Positions 1 to 15,100 of a stretch of DNA of 64,000 nucleotides are shown piece by piece. The stretch spans positions 7,093,328 through 7,157,327 of the forward strand of contig OZ035964.1 of NCBI GenBank assembly GCA_964034945.1, given 5' to 3'. The position numbers were made by a program, and so were the translations under genes. The number at the start of each line of letters is the position of its first letter. The first letter of the stretch is position 1. The notes under the pieces were generated by a model. That model was not told the DNA's origin and searched no databases. It was given only the letters and a program-made list of their open reading frames with translations. This DNA comes from Chrysopilus asiliformis (Eukaryota; Arthropoda; Insecta; Diptera; Rhagionidae).

Positions 1-1019
1 ATTAAGAACAAGCCTCTGAAATTCCGGAAAAAATACATCCCGTATAGAAAAGGTCGCGAAAGTATTTTTCGTATTAAGAACAAGCCTCTGAAATTCCGAA
101 AAAAATACATCCCGTATAGAAAAGGTCGCGAAAGTATTTTTCGTATTAAGAACAAGCCTCTGAAATTCCGGAAAAAACACATCCCGTATAGAAAAGGTCG
201 CGAAAGTATTTTTCGTATTAAGAACAAGCCTCTGAAATTCCGGAAAAATACATCCCCTATAGAAAAGGTCGCGAAAGTATTTTTCGTATTAAGAACAAGC
301 CTCTGAAATTCCGGAAAAAATACATCCCGTATAGAAAAGGTCGCGAAAGTATTTTTCGTATTAAGAACAAGCCTCTGAAATTCCGAAAAAAATACATCCC
401 GTATAGAAAAGGTCGCGAAAGTATTTTTCGTATTAAGAACAAGCCTCTGAAATTCCGAAAAAAATACATCCCGTATAGAAAAGGTCGCGAAAGTATTTTT
501 CGTATTAAGAACAAGCCTCTGAAATTCCGAAAAAAATACATCCCGTATAGAAAAGGTCGCGAAAGTATTTTTCGTATTAAGAACAACCCTCTGAAATTCC
601 GGAAAAAATACATCCCGTATAGAAAAGGTCGCGAAAGTATTTTTCGTATTAAGAACAAGCCTCTGAAATTCCGGAAAAAATACATCCCGTATAGAAAAGG
701 TCGCGAAAGTATTTTTCGTATTAAGAACAAGCCTCTGAAATTCCGAAAAAAATACATCCCGTATAGAAAAGGTCGCGAAAGTATTTTTCGTATTAAGAAC
801 AAGCCTCTGAAATTCCGAAAAAAATACATCCCCTATAGAAAAGGTCGCGAAAGTATTTTTCGTATTAAGAACAAGCCTCTGAAATTCCGAAAAAAATACA
901 TCCCGTATAGAAAAGGTCGCGAAAGTATTTTTCGTATTAAGAACAAGCCTCTGAAATTCCGAAAAAAATACATCCCCTACAGAAAAGGTCGCGAAAGTAT
1001 TTTTCGTATTAAGAACAAG

Positions 1020-1910
1020 CCTCTGAAATTCCGGAAAAAATACATCCCGTATAGAAAAGGTCGCGAAAGTATTTTTCGTATTAAGAACAAGCCTCTGAAA
1101 TTCCGAAAAAAATACATCCCGTATAGAAAAGGTCGCGAAAGTATTTTTCGTATTAAGAACAAGCCTCTGAAATTCCGGAAAAAACACATCCCGTATAGAA
1201 AAGGTCGCGAAAGTATTTTTCGTATTAAGAACAAGCCTCTGAAATTCCGGAAAAATACATCCCCTATAGAAAAGGTCGCGAAAGTATTTTTCGTATTAAG
1301 AACAAGCCTCTGAAATTCCGGAAAAAATACATCCCGTATAGAAAAGGTCGCGAAAGTATTTTTCGTATTAAGAACAAGCCTCTGAAATTCCGGAAAAAAC
1401 ACATCCCGTATAGAAAAGGTCGCGAAAGTATTTTTCGTATTAAGAACAAGCCTCTGAAATTCCGGAAAAATACATCCCCTATAGAAAAGGTCGCGAAAGT
1501 ATTTTTCGTATTAAGAACAAGCCTCTGAAATTCCGAAAAAAATACATCCCGTATAGAAAAGGTCGCGAAAGTATTTTTCGTATTAAGAACAAGCCTCTGA
1601 AATTCCGGAAAAAACACATCCCGTATAGAAAAGGTCGCGAAAGTATTTTTCGTATTAAGAACAAGCCTCTGAAATTCCGGAAAAATACATCCCCTATAGA
1701 AAAGGTCGCGAAAGTATTTTTCGTATTAAGAACAAGCCTCTGAAATTCCGGAAAAAATACATCCCGTATAGAAAAGGTCGCGAAAGTATTTTTCGTATTA
1801 AGAACAAGCCTCTGAAATTCCGGAAAAAACACATCCCGTATAGAAAAGGTCGCGAAAGTATTTTTCGTATTAAGAACAAGCCTCTGAAATTCCGGAAAAA
1901 TACATCCCCT
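1020..1910. repeat. 215-bp trimeric higher-order repeat inside the satellite
   Basis: Within the 72-bp array a three-monomer unit repeats about four times. A monomer with CCGGAAAAATACATCCCC (one A fewer, so 71 bp) appears near 1248, 1463, 1678 and 1893, always preceded by a CCGGAAAAAACAC monomer. The spacing is 215 bp (72+72+71). This is a local homogenised trimer produced by unequal exchange; boundaries are approximate. Confidence 0.85.
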
Positions 1911-4900
1911 ATAGAAAAGGTCGCGAAAGTATTTTTCGTATTAAGAACAAGCCTCTGAAATTCCGGAAAAAATACATCCCGTATAGAAAAGGTCGCGAAA
2001 GTATTTTTCGTATTAAGAACAAGCCTCTGAAATTCCGGAAAAATACATCCCCTATAGAAAAGGTCGCGAAAGTATTTTTCGTATTAAGAACAAGCCTCTG
2101 AAATTCCGAAAAAAATACATCCCGTATAGAAAAGGTCGCGAAAGTATTTTTCGTATTAAGAACAACCCTCTGAAATTCCGGAAAAAATACATCCCGTATA
2201 GAAAAGGTCGCGAAAGTATTTTTCGTATTAAGAACAAGCCTCTGAAATTCCGGAAAAAATACATCCCGTATAGAAAAGGTCGCGAAAGTATTTTTCGTAT
2301 TAAGAACAAGCCTCTGAAATTCCGAAAAAAATACATCCCGTATAGAAAAGGTCGCGAAAGTATTTTTCGTATTAAGAACAAGCCTCTGAAATTCCGAAAA
2401 AAATACATCCCCTATAGAAAAGGTCGCGAAAGTATTTTTCGTATTAAGAACAAGCCTCTGAAATTCCGAAAAAAATACAACCCGTATAGAAAAGGTCGCG
2501 AAAGTATTTTTCGTATTAAGAACAAGCCTCTGAAATTCCGAAAAAAATACATCCCCTATAGAAAAGGTCGCGAAAGTATTTTTCGTATTAAGAACAAGCC
2601 TCTGAAATTCCGAAAAAAATACATCCCGTATAGAAAAGGTCGCGAAAGTATTTTTCGTATTAAGAACAAGCCTCTGAAATTCCGAAAAAAATACATCCCG
2701 TATAGAAAAGGTCGCGAAAGTATTTTTCGTATTAAGAACAAGCCTCTGAAATTCCGGAAAAAACACATCCCGTATAGAAAAGGTCGCGAAAGTATTTTTC
2801 GTATTAAGAACAAGCCTCTGAAATTCCGAAAAAAATACATCCCGTATAGAAAAGGTCGCGAAAGTATTTTTCGTATTAAGGACAAGCCTCTGAAATTCCG
2901 GAAAAAACACATCCCGTATAGAAAAGGTCGCGAAAGTATTTTTCGTATTAAGAACAAGCCTCTGAAATTCCGAAAAAAATACATCCCGTATAGAAAAGGT
3001 CGCGAAAGTATTTTTCGTATTAAGAACAAGCCTCTGAAATTCCGGAAAAACACATCCCGTATAGAAAAGGTCGCGAAAGTATTTTTCGTATTAAGAACAA
3101 GCCTCTGAAATTCCGGAAAAATACATCCCCTATAGAAAAGGTCGCGAAAGTATTTTTCGTATTAAGAACAAGCCTCTGAAATTCCGGAAAAAATACATCC
3201 CGTATAGAAAAGGTCGCGAAAGTATTTTTCGTATTAAGAACAAGCCTCTGAAATTCCGAAAAAAATACATCCCGTATAGAAAAGGTCGCGAAAGTATTTT
3301 TCGTATTAAGAACAAGCCTCTGAAATTCCGAAAAAAATACATCCCGTATAGAAAAGGTCGCGAAAGTATTTTTCGTATTAAGAACAAGCCTCTGAAATTC
3401 CGAAAAAAATACATCCCGTATAGAAAAGGTCGCGAAAGTATTTTTCGTATTAAGAACAAGCCTCTGAAATTCCGGAAAAAATACATCCCGTATAGAAAAG
3501 GTCGCGAAAGTATTTTTCGTATTAAGAACAAGCCTCTGAAATTCCGGAAAAAATACATCCCGTATAGAAAAGGTCGCGAAAGTATTTTTCGCATTAAGAA
3601 CAATCCTCTGAAATTCCGAAAAAAATACATCCCGTATAGAAAAGGTCGCCAAAGTATTTTCGTATTAAGAACAAGCCTCTGAAATTCCGAAAAAAATACA
3701 TCCCCTATAGAAAAGGTCGCAAAAGTATTTTTCGTATTAAGAACAAGCCTCTGAAATTCCGGAAAAAACACATCCCGTATAGAAAAGGTCGCGAAAGTAT
3801 TTTTCGCATTAAGAACAAGCCTCTGAAATTCCGAAAAAAATACATCCCGTATAGAAAAGGTCGCGAAAGTATTTTTCGTATTAAGAACAAGCCTCTGAAA
3901 TTCCGAAAAAAATACATCCCCTACAGAAAAGGTCGCGAAAGTATTTTTCGTATTAAGAACAAGCCTCTGAAATTCCGGAAAAAATACATCCCGTATAGAA
4001 AAGGTCGCGAAAGTATTTTTCGTATTAAGAACAAGCCTCTGAAATTCCGAAAAAAATACATCCCCTATAGAAAAGGTCGCGAAAGTATTTTTCGTATTAA
4101 GAACAAGCCTCTGAAATTCCGGAAAAAATACATCCCGTATAGAAAAGGTCGCGAAAGTATTTTTCGCATTAAGAACAAGCCTCTGAAATTCCGAAAAAAA
4201 TACATCCCCTACAGAAAAGGTCGCGAAAGTATTTTTCGTATTAAGAACAAGCCTCTGAAATTCCGGAAAAAATACATCCCGTATAGAAAAGGTCGCGAAA
4301 GTATTTTTTGTATTAAGAACAAGCCTCTGAAATTCCGAAAAAAATACATCCCCTACAGAAAAGGTCGCGAAAGTATTTTTCGTATTAAGAACAAGCCTCT
4401 GAAATTCCGGAAAAAATACATCCCGTATAGAAAAGGTCGCGAAAGTATTTTTAGTATTAAGAACAAGCCTCTGAAATTCCGAAAAAAATACATCCCCTAT
4501 AGAAAAGGTCGCGAAAGTATTTTTCGTATTAAGAACAAGCCTCTGAAATTCCGGAAAAAATACATCCCGTATAGAAAAGGTCGCGAAAGTATTTTTCGCA
4601 TTAAGAACAAGCCTCTGAAATTCCGAAAAAAATACATCCCCTACAGAAAAGGTCGCGAAAGTATTTTTCGTATTAAGAACAAGCCTCTGAAATTCCGGAA
4701 AAAATACATCCCGTATAGAAAAGGTCGCGAAAGTATTTTTCGCATTAAGAACAAGCCTCTGAAATTCCGAAAAAAATACATCCCCTACAGAAAAGGTCGC
4801 GAAAGTATTTTTCGTATTAAGAACAAGCCTCTGAAATTCCGGAAAAAATACATCCCGTATAGAAAAGGTCGCGAAAGTATTTTTCGCATTAAGAACAAGC

Positions 4901-7900
4901 CTCTGAAATTCCGAAAAAAATACATCCCCTATAGAAAAGGTCGCGAAAGTATTTTTCGTATTAAGAACAAGCCTCTGAAATTCCGAAAAAAATACATCCC
5001 CTATAGAAAAGGTCGCGAAAGTATTTTTCGTATTAAGAACAAGCCTCTGAAATTCCGAAAAAAATACATCCCGTATAGAAAAGGTCGCGAAAGTATTTTT
5101 CGTATTAAGAACAAGCCTCTGAAATTCCGAAAAAAATACATCCCGTATAGAAAAGGTCGCGAAAGTATTTTTCGTATTAAGAACAAGCCTCTGAAATTCC
5201 GAAAAAAATACATCCCCTATAGAAAAGGTCGCGAAAGTATTTTTCGTATTAAGAACAAGCCTCTGAAATTCCGAAAAAAATACAACCCGTATAGAAAAGG
5301 TCGCGAAAGTATTTTTCGTATTAAGAACAAGCCTCTGAAATTCCGAAAAAAATACATCCCCTATAGAAAAGGTCGCGAAAGTATTTTTCGTATTAAGAAC
5401 AAGCCTCTGAAATTCCGAAAAAAATACATCCCGTATAGAAAAGGTCGCGAAAGTATTTTTCGTATTAAGAACAAGCCTCTGAAATTCCGAAAAAAATACA
5501 TCCCGTATAGAAAAGGTCGCGAAAGTATTTTTCGTATTAAGAACAAGCCTCTGAAATTCCGAAAAAAATACATCCCCTATAGAAAAGGTCGCGAAAGTAT
5601 TTTTCGTATTAAGAACAAGCCTCTGAAATTCCGAAAAAAATACATCCCGTATAGAAAAGGTCGCGAAAGTATTTTTCGTATTAAGAACAAGCCTCTGAAA
5701 TTCCGAAAAAAATACATCCCGTATAGAAAAGGTCGCGAAAGTATTTTTCGTATTAAGAACAAGCCTCTGAAATTCCGACAAAAATACATCCCCTATAGAA
5801 AAGGTCGCGAAAGTATTTTTCGTATTAAGAACAAGCCTCTGAAATTCCGAAAAAAATACATCCCGTATAGAAAAGGTCGCGAAAGTATTTTTCGTATTAA
5901 GAACAAGCCTCTGAAATTCCGAAAAAAATACATCCCGTATAGAAAAGGTCGCGAAAGTATTTTTCGTATTAAGAACAAGCCTCTGAAATTCCGAAAAAAA
6001 TACATCCCGTATAGAAAAGGTCGCGAAAGTATTTTTCGTATTAAGAACAAGCCTCTGAAATTCCGAAAAAAATACATCCCGTATAGAAAAGGTCGCGAAA
6101 GTATTTTTCGCATTAAGAACAAGCCTCTGAAATTCCGAAAAAAATACATCCCGTATAGAAAAGGTCGCGAAAGTATTTTTCGTATTAAGAACAAGCCTCT
6201 GAAATTCCGAAAAAAATACATCCCGTATAGAAAAGGTCGCGAAAGTATTTTTCGTATTAAGAACAAGCCTCTGAAATTCCGAAAAAAATACATCCCGTAT
6301 AGAAAAGGTCGCGAAAGTATTTTTCGTATTAAGAACAAGCCTCTGAAATTCCGGAAAAAATACATCCCGTAAAGAAAAGGTCGCGAAAGTATTTTTCGTA
6401 TTAAGAACAAGCCTCTGAAATTCCGAAAAAAATACATCCCGTATAGAAAAGGTCGCGAAAGTATTTTTCGCATTAAGAACAAGCCTCTGAAATTCCGAAA
6501 AAAATACATCCCCTATAGAAAAGGTCGCGAAAGTATTTTTCGTATTAAGAACAAGCCTCTGAAATTCCGAAAAAAATACATCCCCTATAGAAAAGGTCGC
6601 GAAAGTATTTTTCGTATTAAGAACAAGCCTCTGAAATTCCGAAAAAAATACATCCCGTATAGAAAAGGTCGCGAAAGTATTTTTCGTATTAAGAACAAGC
6701 CTCTGAAATTCCGAAAAAAATACATCCCGTATAGAAAAGGTCGCGAAAGTATTTTTCGTATTAAGAACAAGCCTCTGAAATTCCGAAAAAAATACATCCC
6801 CTATAGAAAAGGTCGCGAAAGTATTTTTCGTATTAAGAACAAGCCTCTGAAATTCCGAAAAAAATACATCCCGTATAGAAAAGGTCGCGAAAGTATTTTT
6901 CGTATTAAGAACAAGCCTCTGAAATTCCGAAAAAAATACATCCCCTATAGAAAAGGTCGCGAAAGTATTTTTCGTATTAAGAACAAGCCTCTGAAATTCC
7001 GGAAAAAATACATCCCGTATAGAAAAGGTCGCGAAAGTATTTTTCGCATTAAGAACAAGCCTCTGAAATTCCGAAAAAAATACATCCCCTACAGAAAAGG
7101 TCGCGAAAGTATTTTTCGTATTAAGAACAAGCCTCTGAAATTCCGGAAAAAATACATCCCGTATAGAAAAGGTCGCGAAAGTATTTTTCGCATTAAGAAC
7201 AAGCCTCTGAAATTCCGAAAAAAATACATCCCCTATAGAAAAGGTCGCGAAAGTATTTTTCGTATTAAGAACAAGCCTCTGAAATTCCGAAAAAAATACA
7301 TCCCCTATAGAAAAGGTCGCGAAAGTATTTTTCGTATTAAGAACAAGCCTCTGAAATTCCGAAAAAAATACATCCCCTATAGAAAAGGTCGCGAAAGTAT
7401 TTTTCGCATTAAGAACAAGCCTCTGAAATTCCGAAAAAAATACATCCCCTATAGAAAAGGTCGCGAAAGTATTTTTCGTATTAAGAACAAGCCTCTGAAA
7501 TTCCGAAAAAAATACATCCCCTATAGAAAAGGTCGCGAAAGTATTTTTCGTATTAAGAACAAGCCTCTGAAATTCCGAAAAAAATACATCCCCTATAGAA
7601 AAGGTCGCGAAAGTATTTTTCGTATTAAGAACAAGCCTCTGAAATTCCGAAAAAAATACATCCCCTATAGAAAAGGTCGCGAAAGTATTTTTCGTATTAA
7701 GAACAAGCCTCTGAAATTCCGAAAAAAATACATCCCCTATAGAAAAGGTCGCGAAAGTATTTTTCGTATTAAGAACAAGCCTCTGAAATTCCGAAAAAAA
7801 TACATCCCCTATAGAAAAGGTCGCGAAAGTATTTTTCGTATTAAGAACAAGCCTCTGAAATTCCGAAAAAATACATCCCCTATAGAAAAGGTCGCGAAAG

Positions 7901-10899
7901 TATTTTTCGTATTAAGAACAAGCCTCTGAAATTCCGAAAAAAATACATCCCCTATAGAAAAGGTCGCGAAAGTATTTTTCGTATTAAGAACAAGCCTCTG
8001 AAATTCCGAAAAAATACATCCCGTATAGAAAAGGTCGCGAAAGTATTTTTCGTATTAAGAACAAGCCTCTGAAATTCCGAAAAAAATACATCCCCTATAG
8101 AAAAGGTCGCGAAAGTATTTTTCGTATTAAGAACAAGCCTCTGAAATTCCGGAAAAAATACATCCCGTATAGAAAAGGTCGCGAAAGTATTTTTCGCATT
8201 AAGAACAAGCCTCTGAAATTCCGAAAAAAATACATCCCCTACAGAAAAGGTCGCGAAAGTATTTTTCGTATTAAGAACAAGCCTCTGAAATTCCGGAAAA
8301 AATACATCCCGTATAGAAAAGGTCGCGAAAGTATTTTTCGCATTAAGAACAAGCCTCTGAAATTCCGAAAAAAATACATCCCCTATAGAAAAGGTCGCGA
8401 AAGTATTTTTCGTATTAAGAACAAGCCTCTGAAATTCCGAAAAAAATACATCCCCTATAGAAAAGGTCGCGAAAGTATTTTTCGTATTAAGAACAAGCCT
8501 CTGAAATTCCGGAAAAAATACATCCCGTATAGAAAAGGTCGCGAAAGTATTTTTCGTATTAAGAACAAGCCTCTGAAATTCCGAAAAAAATACATCCCCT
8601 ATAGAAAAGGTCGCGAAAGTATTTTTCGTATTAAGAACAAGCCTCTGAAATTCCGGAAAAAACACATCCCGTATAGAAAAGGTCGCGAAAGTATTTTTCG
8701 TATTAAGAACAAGACTCTGAAATTCCGGAAAAAATACATCCCGTATAGAAAAGGTCGCGAAAGTATTTTTCGTATTAAGAACAAGCCTCTGAAATTCCGA
8801 AAAAAATACATCCCCTATAGAAAAGGTCGCGAAAGTATTTTTCGTATTAAGAACAAGCCTCTGAAATTCCGAAAAAAATACATCCCCTATAGAAAAGGTC
8901 GCGAAAGTATTTTTCGTATTAAGAACAAGCCTCTGAAATTCCGAAAAAAATACATCCCCTACAGAAAAGGTCGCGAAAGTATTTTTCGTATTAAGAACAA
9001 GCCTCTGAAATTCCGGAAAAAATACATCCCGTATAGAAAAGGTCGCGAAAGTATTTTTCGCATTAAGAACAAGCCTCTGAAATTCCGAAAAAAATACATC
9101 CCCTATAGAAAAGGTCGCGAAAGTATTTTTCGTATTAAGAACAAGCCTCTGAAATTCCGAAAAAAATACATCCCCTATAGAAAAGGTCGCGAAAGTATTT
9201 TTCGTATTAAGAACAAGCCTCTGAAATTCCGAAAAAAATACATCCCCTATAGAAAAGGTCGCGAAAGTATTTTTCGTATTAAGAACAAGCCTCTGAAATT
9301 CCGAAAAAAATACATCCCCTACAGAAAAGGTCGCGAAAGTATTTTTCGTATTAAGAACAAGCCTCTGAAATTCCGGAAAAAATACATCCCGTATAGAAAA
9401 GGTCGCGAAAGTATTTTTCGTATTAAGAACAAGCCTCTGAAATTCCGAAAAAAATACATCCCCTATAGAAAAGGTCGCGAAAGTATTTTTCGTATTAAGA
9501 ACAAGCCTCTAAAATTCCGGAAAAAACACATCCCGTATAGAAAAGGTCGCGAAAGTATTTTTCGCATTAAGAACAAGCCTCTGAAATTCCGAAAAAAATA
9601 CATCCCGTATAGAAAAGGTCGCGAAAGTATTTTTCGTATTAAGAACAAGCCTCTGAAATTCCGAAAAAAATACATCCCCTACAGAAAAGGTCGCGAAAGT
9701 ATTTTTCGTATTAAGAACAAGCCTCTGAAATTCCGGAAAAAATACATCCCGTATAGAAAAGGTCGCGAAAGTATTTTTCGCATTAAGAACAAGCCTCTGA
9801 AATTCCGAAAAAAATACATCCCCTACAGAACAGGTCGCGAAAGTATTTTTCGTATTAAGAACAAGCCTCTGAAATTCCGAAAAAAATACATCCCCTACAG
9901 AAAAGGTCGCGAAAGTATTTTTCGTATTAAGAACAAGCCTCTGAAATTCCGGAAAAAATACATCCCGTATAGAAAAGGTCGCGAAAGTATTTTTCGTATT
10001 AAGAACAAGCCTCTGAAATTCCGGAAAAAATACATCCCGTATAGAAAAGGTCGCGAAAGTATTTTTCGTATTAAGAACAAGCCTCTGAAATTCCGGAAAA
10101 AATACATCCCGTATAGAAAAGGTCGCGAAAGTATTTTTCGTATTAAGAACAAGCCTCTGAAATTCCGAAAAAAATACATCCCGTATAGAAAAGGTCGCGA
10201 AAGTATTTTTCGTATTAAGAACAAGCCTCTGAAATTCCGAAAAAAATACATCCCCTATAGAAAAGGTCGCGAAAGTATTTTTCGTATTAAGAACAAGCCT
10301 CTGAAATTCCGAAAAAATACATCCCCTATAGAAAAGGTCGCGAAAGTATTTTTCGTATTAAGAACAAGCCTCTGAAATTCCGGAAAAAATACATCCCGTA
10401 TAGAAAAGGTCGCGAAAGTATTTTTCGTATTAAGAACAAGCCTCTGAAATTCCGAAAAAATACATCCCCTACAGAAAAGGTCGCGAAAGTATTTTTCGTA
10501 TTAAGAACAAGCCTCTGAAATTCCGGAAAAAATACATCCCGTATAGAAAAGGTCGCGAAAGTATTTTTCGTATTAAGAACAAGCCTCTGAAATTCCGAAA
10601 AAAATACATCCCCTACAGAAAAGGTCGCGAAAGTATTTTTCGTATTAAGAACAAGCATCTGAAATTCCGGAAAAAATACATCCCGTATAGAAAAGGTCGC
10701 GAAAGTATTTTTCGTATTAAGAACAAGCCTCTGAAATTCCGAAAAAAATACATCCCCTACAGAAAAGGTCGCGAAAGTATTTTTCGCATTAAGAACAAGC
10801 CTCTGAAATTCCGAAAAAAATACATCCCCTACAGAAAAGGTCGCGAAAGTATTTTTCGTATTAAGAACAAGCCTCTGAAATTCCGAAAAAATACATCCC

Positions 10900-12195
10900 C
10901 TACAGAAAAGGTCGCGAAAGTATTTTTCGTATTAAGAACAAGCCTCTGAAATTCCGGAAAAAATACATCCCGTATAGAAAAGGTCGCAAAAGTATTTTTC
11001 GTATTAAGAACAAGCCTCTGAAATTCCGGAAAAAATACATCCCGTATAGAAAAGGTCGCGAAAGTATTTTTCGTATTAAGAACAAGCCTCTGAAATTCCG
11101 GAAAAAATACATCCCGTATAGAAAAGGTCGCGAAAGTATTTTTCGTATTAAGAACAAGCCTCTGAAATTCCGGAAAAAATACATCCCGTATAGAAAAGGT
11201 CGCGAAAGTATTTTTCGTATTAAGAACAAGCCTCTGAAATTCCGAAAAAAATACATCCCGTATAGAAAAGGTCGCGAAAGTATTTTTCGTATTAAGAACA
11301 AGCCTCTGAAATTCCGAAAAAAATACATCCCCTATAGAAAAGGTCGCGAAAGTATTTTTCGTATTAAGAACAAGCCTCTGAAACTCCGAAAAAATACATC
11401 CCCTATAGAAAAGGTCGCGAAAGTATTTTTCGTATTAAGAACAAGCCTCTGAAATTCCGGAAAAAATACATCCCGTATAGAAAAGGTCGCGAAAGTATTT
11501 TTCGTATTAAGAACAAGCCTCTGAAATTCCGAAAAAAATACATCCCCTACAGAAAAGGTCGCGAAAGTATTTTTCGTATTAAGAACAAGCCTCTGAAATT
11601 CCGGAAAAAATACATCCCGTATAGAAAAGGTCGCGAAAGTATTTTTCGTATTAAGAACAAGCCTCTGAAATTCCGAAAAAAATACATCCCCTACAGAAAA
11701 GGTCGCGAAAGTATTTTTCGTATTAAGAACAAGCCTCTGAAATTCCGGAAAAAATACATCCCGTATAGAAAAGGTCGCGAAAGTATTTTTCGTATTAAGA
11801 ACAAGCCTCTGAAATTCCGAAAAAAATACATCCCCTACAGAAAAGGTCGCGAAAGTATTTTTCGTATTAAGAACAAGCCTCTGAAATTCCGGAAAAAATA
11901 CATCCCGTATAGAAAAGGTCGCGAAAGTATGTTTCGTATTAAGAACAAGCCTCTGAAATTCCGAAAAAAATACATCCCCTACAGAAAAGGTCGCGAAAGT
12001 ATTTTTCGTATTAAGAACAAGCCTCTGAAATTCCGGAAAAAATACATCCCGTATAGAAAAGGTCGCGAAAGTATTTTTCGCATTAAGAACAAGCCTCTGA
12101 AATTCCGAAAAAAATACATCCCCTACAGAAAAGGTCGCGAAAGTATTTTTCGTATTAAGAACAAGCCTCTGAAATTCCGGAAAAAATACATCCCG
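10900..12195. repeat. Long-range duplicated satellite segment, proximal copy
   Basis: This segment and 24066-25361 carry the same succession of rare variants at a constant spacing of 13166 bp. Examples are the shortened CCGAAAAAATACATCCCC monomer at about 11390 and 24556, and the unique GTATGTTTCG variant at 11929 and 25095. It shows exchange or segmental duplication within the array over more than 13 kb. Boundaries are approximate. Confidence 0.7.
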
Positions 12196-15100
12196 TATAG
12201 AAAAGGTCGCGAAAGTATTTTTCGCATTAAGAACAATCCTCTGAAATTCCGAAAAAAATACATCCCGTATAGAAAAGGTCGCGAAAGTATTTTCGTATTA
12301 AGAACAAGCCTCTGAAATTCCGAAAAAAATACATCCCCTATAGAAAAGGTCGCGAAAGTATTTTTCGTATTAAGAACAAGCCTCTGAAATTCCGGAAAAA
12401 ACACATCCCGTATAGAAAAGGTCGCGAAAGTATTTTTCGTATTAAGAACAAGCCTCTGAAATTCCGGAAAAAATACATCCCGTATAGAAAAGGTCGCGAA
12501 AGTATTTTTCGTATTAAGAACAAGCCTCTGAAATTCCGAAAAAAATACATCCCCTACAGAAAAGGTCGCGAAAGTATTTTTCGTATTAAGAACAAGCCTC
12601 TGAAATTCCGGAAAAAATACATCCCGTATAGAAAAGGTCGCGAAAGTATTTTTCGTATTAAGAACAAGCCTCTGAAATTCCGAAAAAAATACATCCCCTA
12701 CAGAAAAGGTCGCGAAAGTATTTTTCGTATTAAGAACAAGCCTCTGAAATTCCGGAAAAAATACATCCCGTATAGAAAAGGTCGCGAAAGTATTTTTCGT
12801 ATTAAGAACAAGCCTCTGAAATTCCGGAAAAAATACATCCCGTATAGAAAAGGTCGCGAAAGTATTTTTCGTATTAAGAACAAGCCTCTGAAATTCCGGA
12901 AAAAATACATCCCGTATAGAAAAGGTCGCGAAAGTATTTTTCGTATTAAGAACAAGCCTCTGAAATTCCGAAAAAAATACATCCCGTATAGAAAAGGTCG
13001 CGAAAGTATTTTTCGTATTAAGAACAAGCCTCTGAAATTCCGAAAAAAATACATCCCCTATAGAAAAGGTCGCGAAAGTATTTTTCGTATTAAGAACAAG
13101 CCTCTGAAACTCCGAAAAAATACATCCCCTATAGAAAAGGTCGCGAAAGTATTTTTCGTATTAAGAACAAGCCTCTGAAATTCCGGAAAAAATACATCCC
13201 GTATAGAAAAGGTCGCGAAAGTATTTTTCGTATTAAGAACAAGCCTCTGAAATTCCGAAAAAAATACATCCCCTACAGAAAAGGTCGCGAAAGTATTTTT
13301 CGTATTAAGAACAAGCCTCTGAAATTCCGGAAAAAATACATCCCGTATAGAAAAGGTCGCGAAAGTATTTTTCGTATTAAGAACAAGCCTCTGAAATTCC
13401 GAAAAAAATACATCCCCTACAGAAAAGGTCGCGAAAGTATTTTTCGTATTAAGAACAAGCCTCTGAAATTCCGGAAAAAATACATCCCGTATAGAAAAGG
13501 TCGCGAAAGTATTTTTCGCATTAAGAACAAGCCTCTGAAATTCCGAAAAAAATACATCCCCTACAGAAAAGGTCGCGAAAGTATTTTTCGTATTAAGAAC
13601 AAGCCTCTGAAATTCCGGAAAAAATACATCCCGTATAGAAAAGGTCGCGAAAGTATTTTTCGCATTAAGAACAATCCTCTGAAATTCCGAAAAAAATACA
13701 TCCCGTATAGAAAAGGTCGCGAAAGTATTTTCGTATTAAGAACAAGCCTCTGAAATTCCGAAAAAAATACATCCCCTATAGAAAAGGTCGCGAAAGTATT
13801 TTTCGTATTAAGAACAAGCCTCTGAAACTCCGAAAAAATACATCCCCTATAGAAAAGGTCGCGAAAGTATTTTTCGTATTAAGAACAAGCCTCTGAAATT
13901 CCGGAAAAAATACATCCCGTATAGAAAAGGTCGCGAAAGTATTTTTCGTATTAAGAACAAGCCTCTGAAATTCCGAAAAAAATACATCCCCTACAGAAAA
14001 GGTCGCGAAAGTATTTTTCGTATTAAGAACAAGCCTCTGAAATTCCGGAAAAAATACATCCCGTATAGAAAAGGTCGCGAAAGTATTTTTCGTATTAAGA
14101 ACAAGCCTCTGAAATTCCGAAAAAAATACATCCCCTACAGAAAAGGTCGCGAAAGTATTTTTCGTATTAAGAACAAGCCTCTGAAATTCCGGAAAAAATA
14201 CATCCCGTATAGAAAAGGTCGCGAAAGTATTTTTCGCATTAAGAACAAGCCTCTGAAATTCCGAAAAAAATACATCCCCTACAGAAAAGGTCGCGAAAGT
14301 ATTTTTCGTATTAAGAACAAGCCTCTGAAATTCCGGAAAAAATACATCCCGTATAGAAAAGGTCGCGAAAGTATTTTTCGCATTAAGAACAATCCTCTGA
14401 AATTCCGAAAAAAATACATCCCGTATAGAAAAGGTCGCGAAAGTATTTTCGTATTAAGAACAAGCCTCTGAAATTCCGAAAAAAATACATCCCCTATAGA
14501 AAAGGTCGCGAAAGTATTTTTCGTATTAAGAACAAGCCTCTGAAATTCCGGAAAAAACACATCCCGTATAGAAAAGGTCGCGAAAGTATTTTTCGCATTA
14601 AGAACAAGCCTCTGAAATTCCGAAAAAAATACATCCCGTATAGAAAAGGTCGCGAAAGTATTTTTCGTATTAAGAACAAGCCTCTGAAATTCCGAAAAAA
14701 ATACATCCCCTACAGAAAAGGTCGCGAAAGTATTTTTCGTATTAAGAACAAGCCTCTGAAATTCCGGAAAAAATACATCCCGTATAGAAAAGGTCGCGAA
14801 AGTATTTTTCGCATTAAGAACAAGCCTCTGAAATTCCGAAAAAAATACATCCCCTATAGAAAAGGTCGCGAAAGTATTTTTCGTATTAAGAACAAGCCTC
14901 TGAAATTCCGGAAAAAATACATCCCGTATAGAAAAGGTCGCGAAAGTATTTTTCGCATTAAGAACAAGCCTCTGAAATTCCGAAAAAAATACACCCCCTA
15001 CAGAAAAGGTCGCGAAAGTATTTTTCGTATTAAGAACAAGCCTCTGAAATTCCGGAAAAAATACATCCCGTATAGAAAAGGTCGCGAAAGTATTTTTTGT

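Noticed and set aside
3130..5781. 883-codon minus-strand ORF and many similar ORFs over 1-25360, including plus-strand Lys/Arg-rich ones
   Set aside because: They are the 72-bp satellite read through; period divisibility by three keeps several frames open on both strands, frames switch wherever a 71-bp monomer occurs, and starts are arbitrary.
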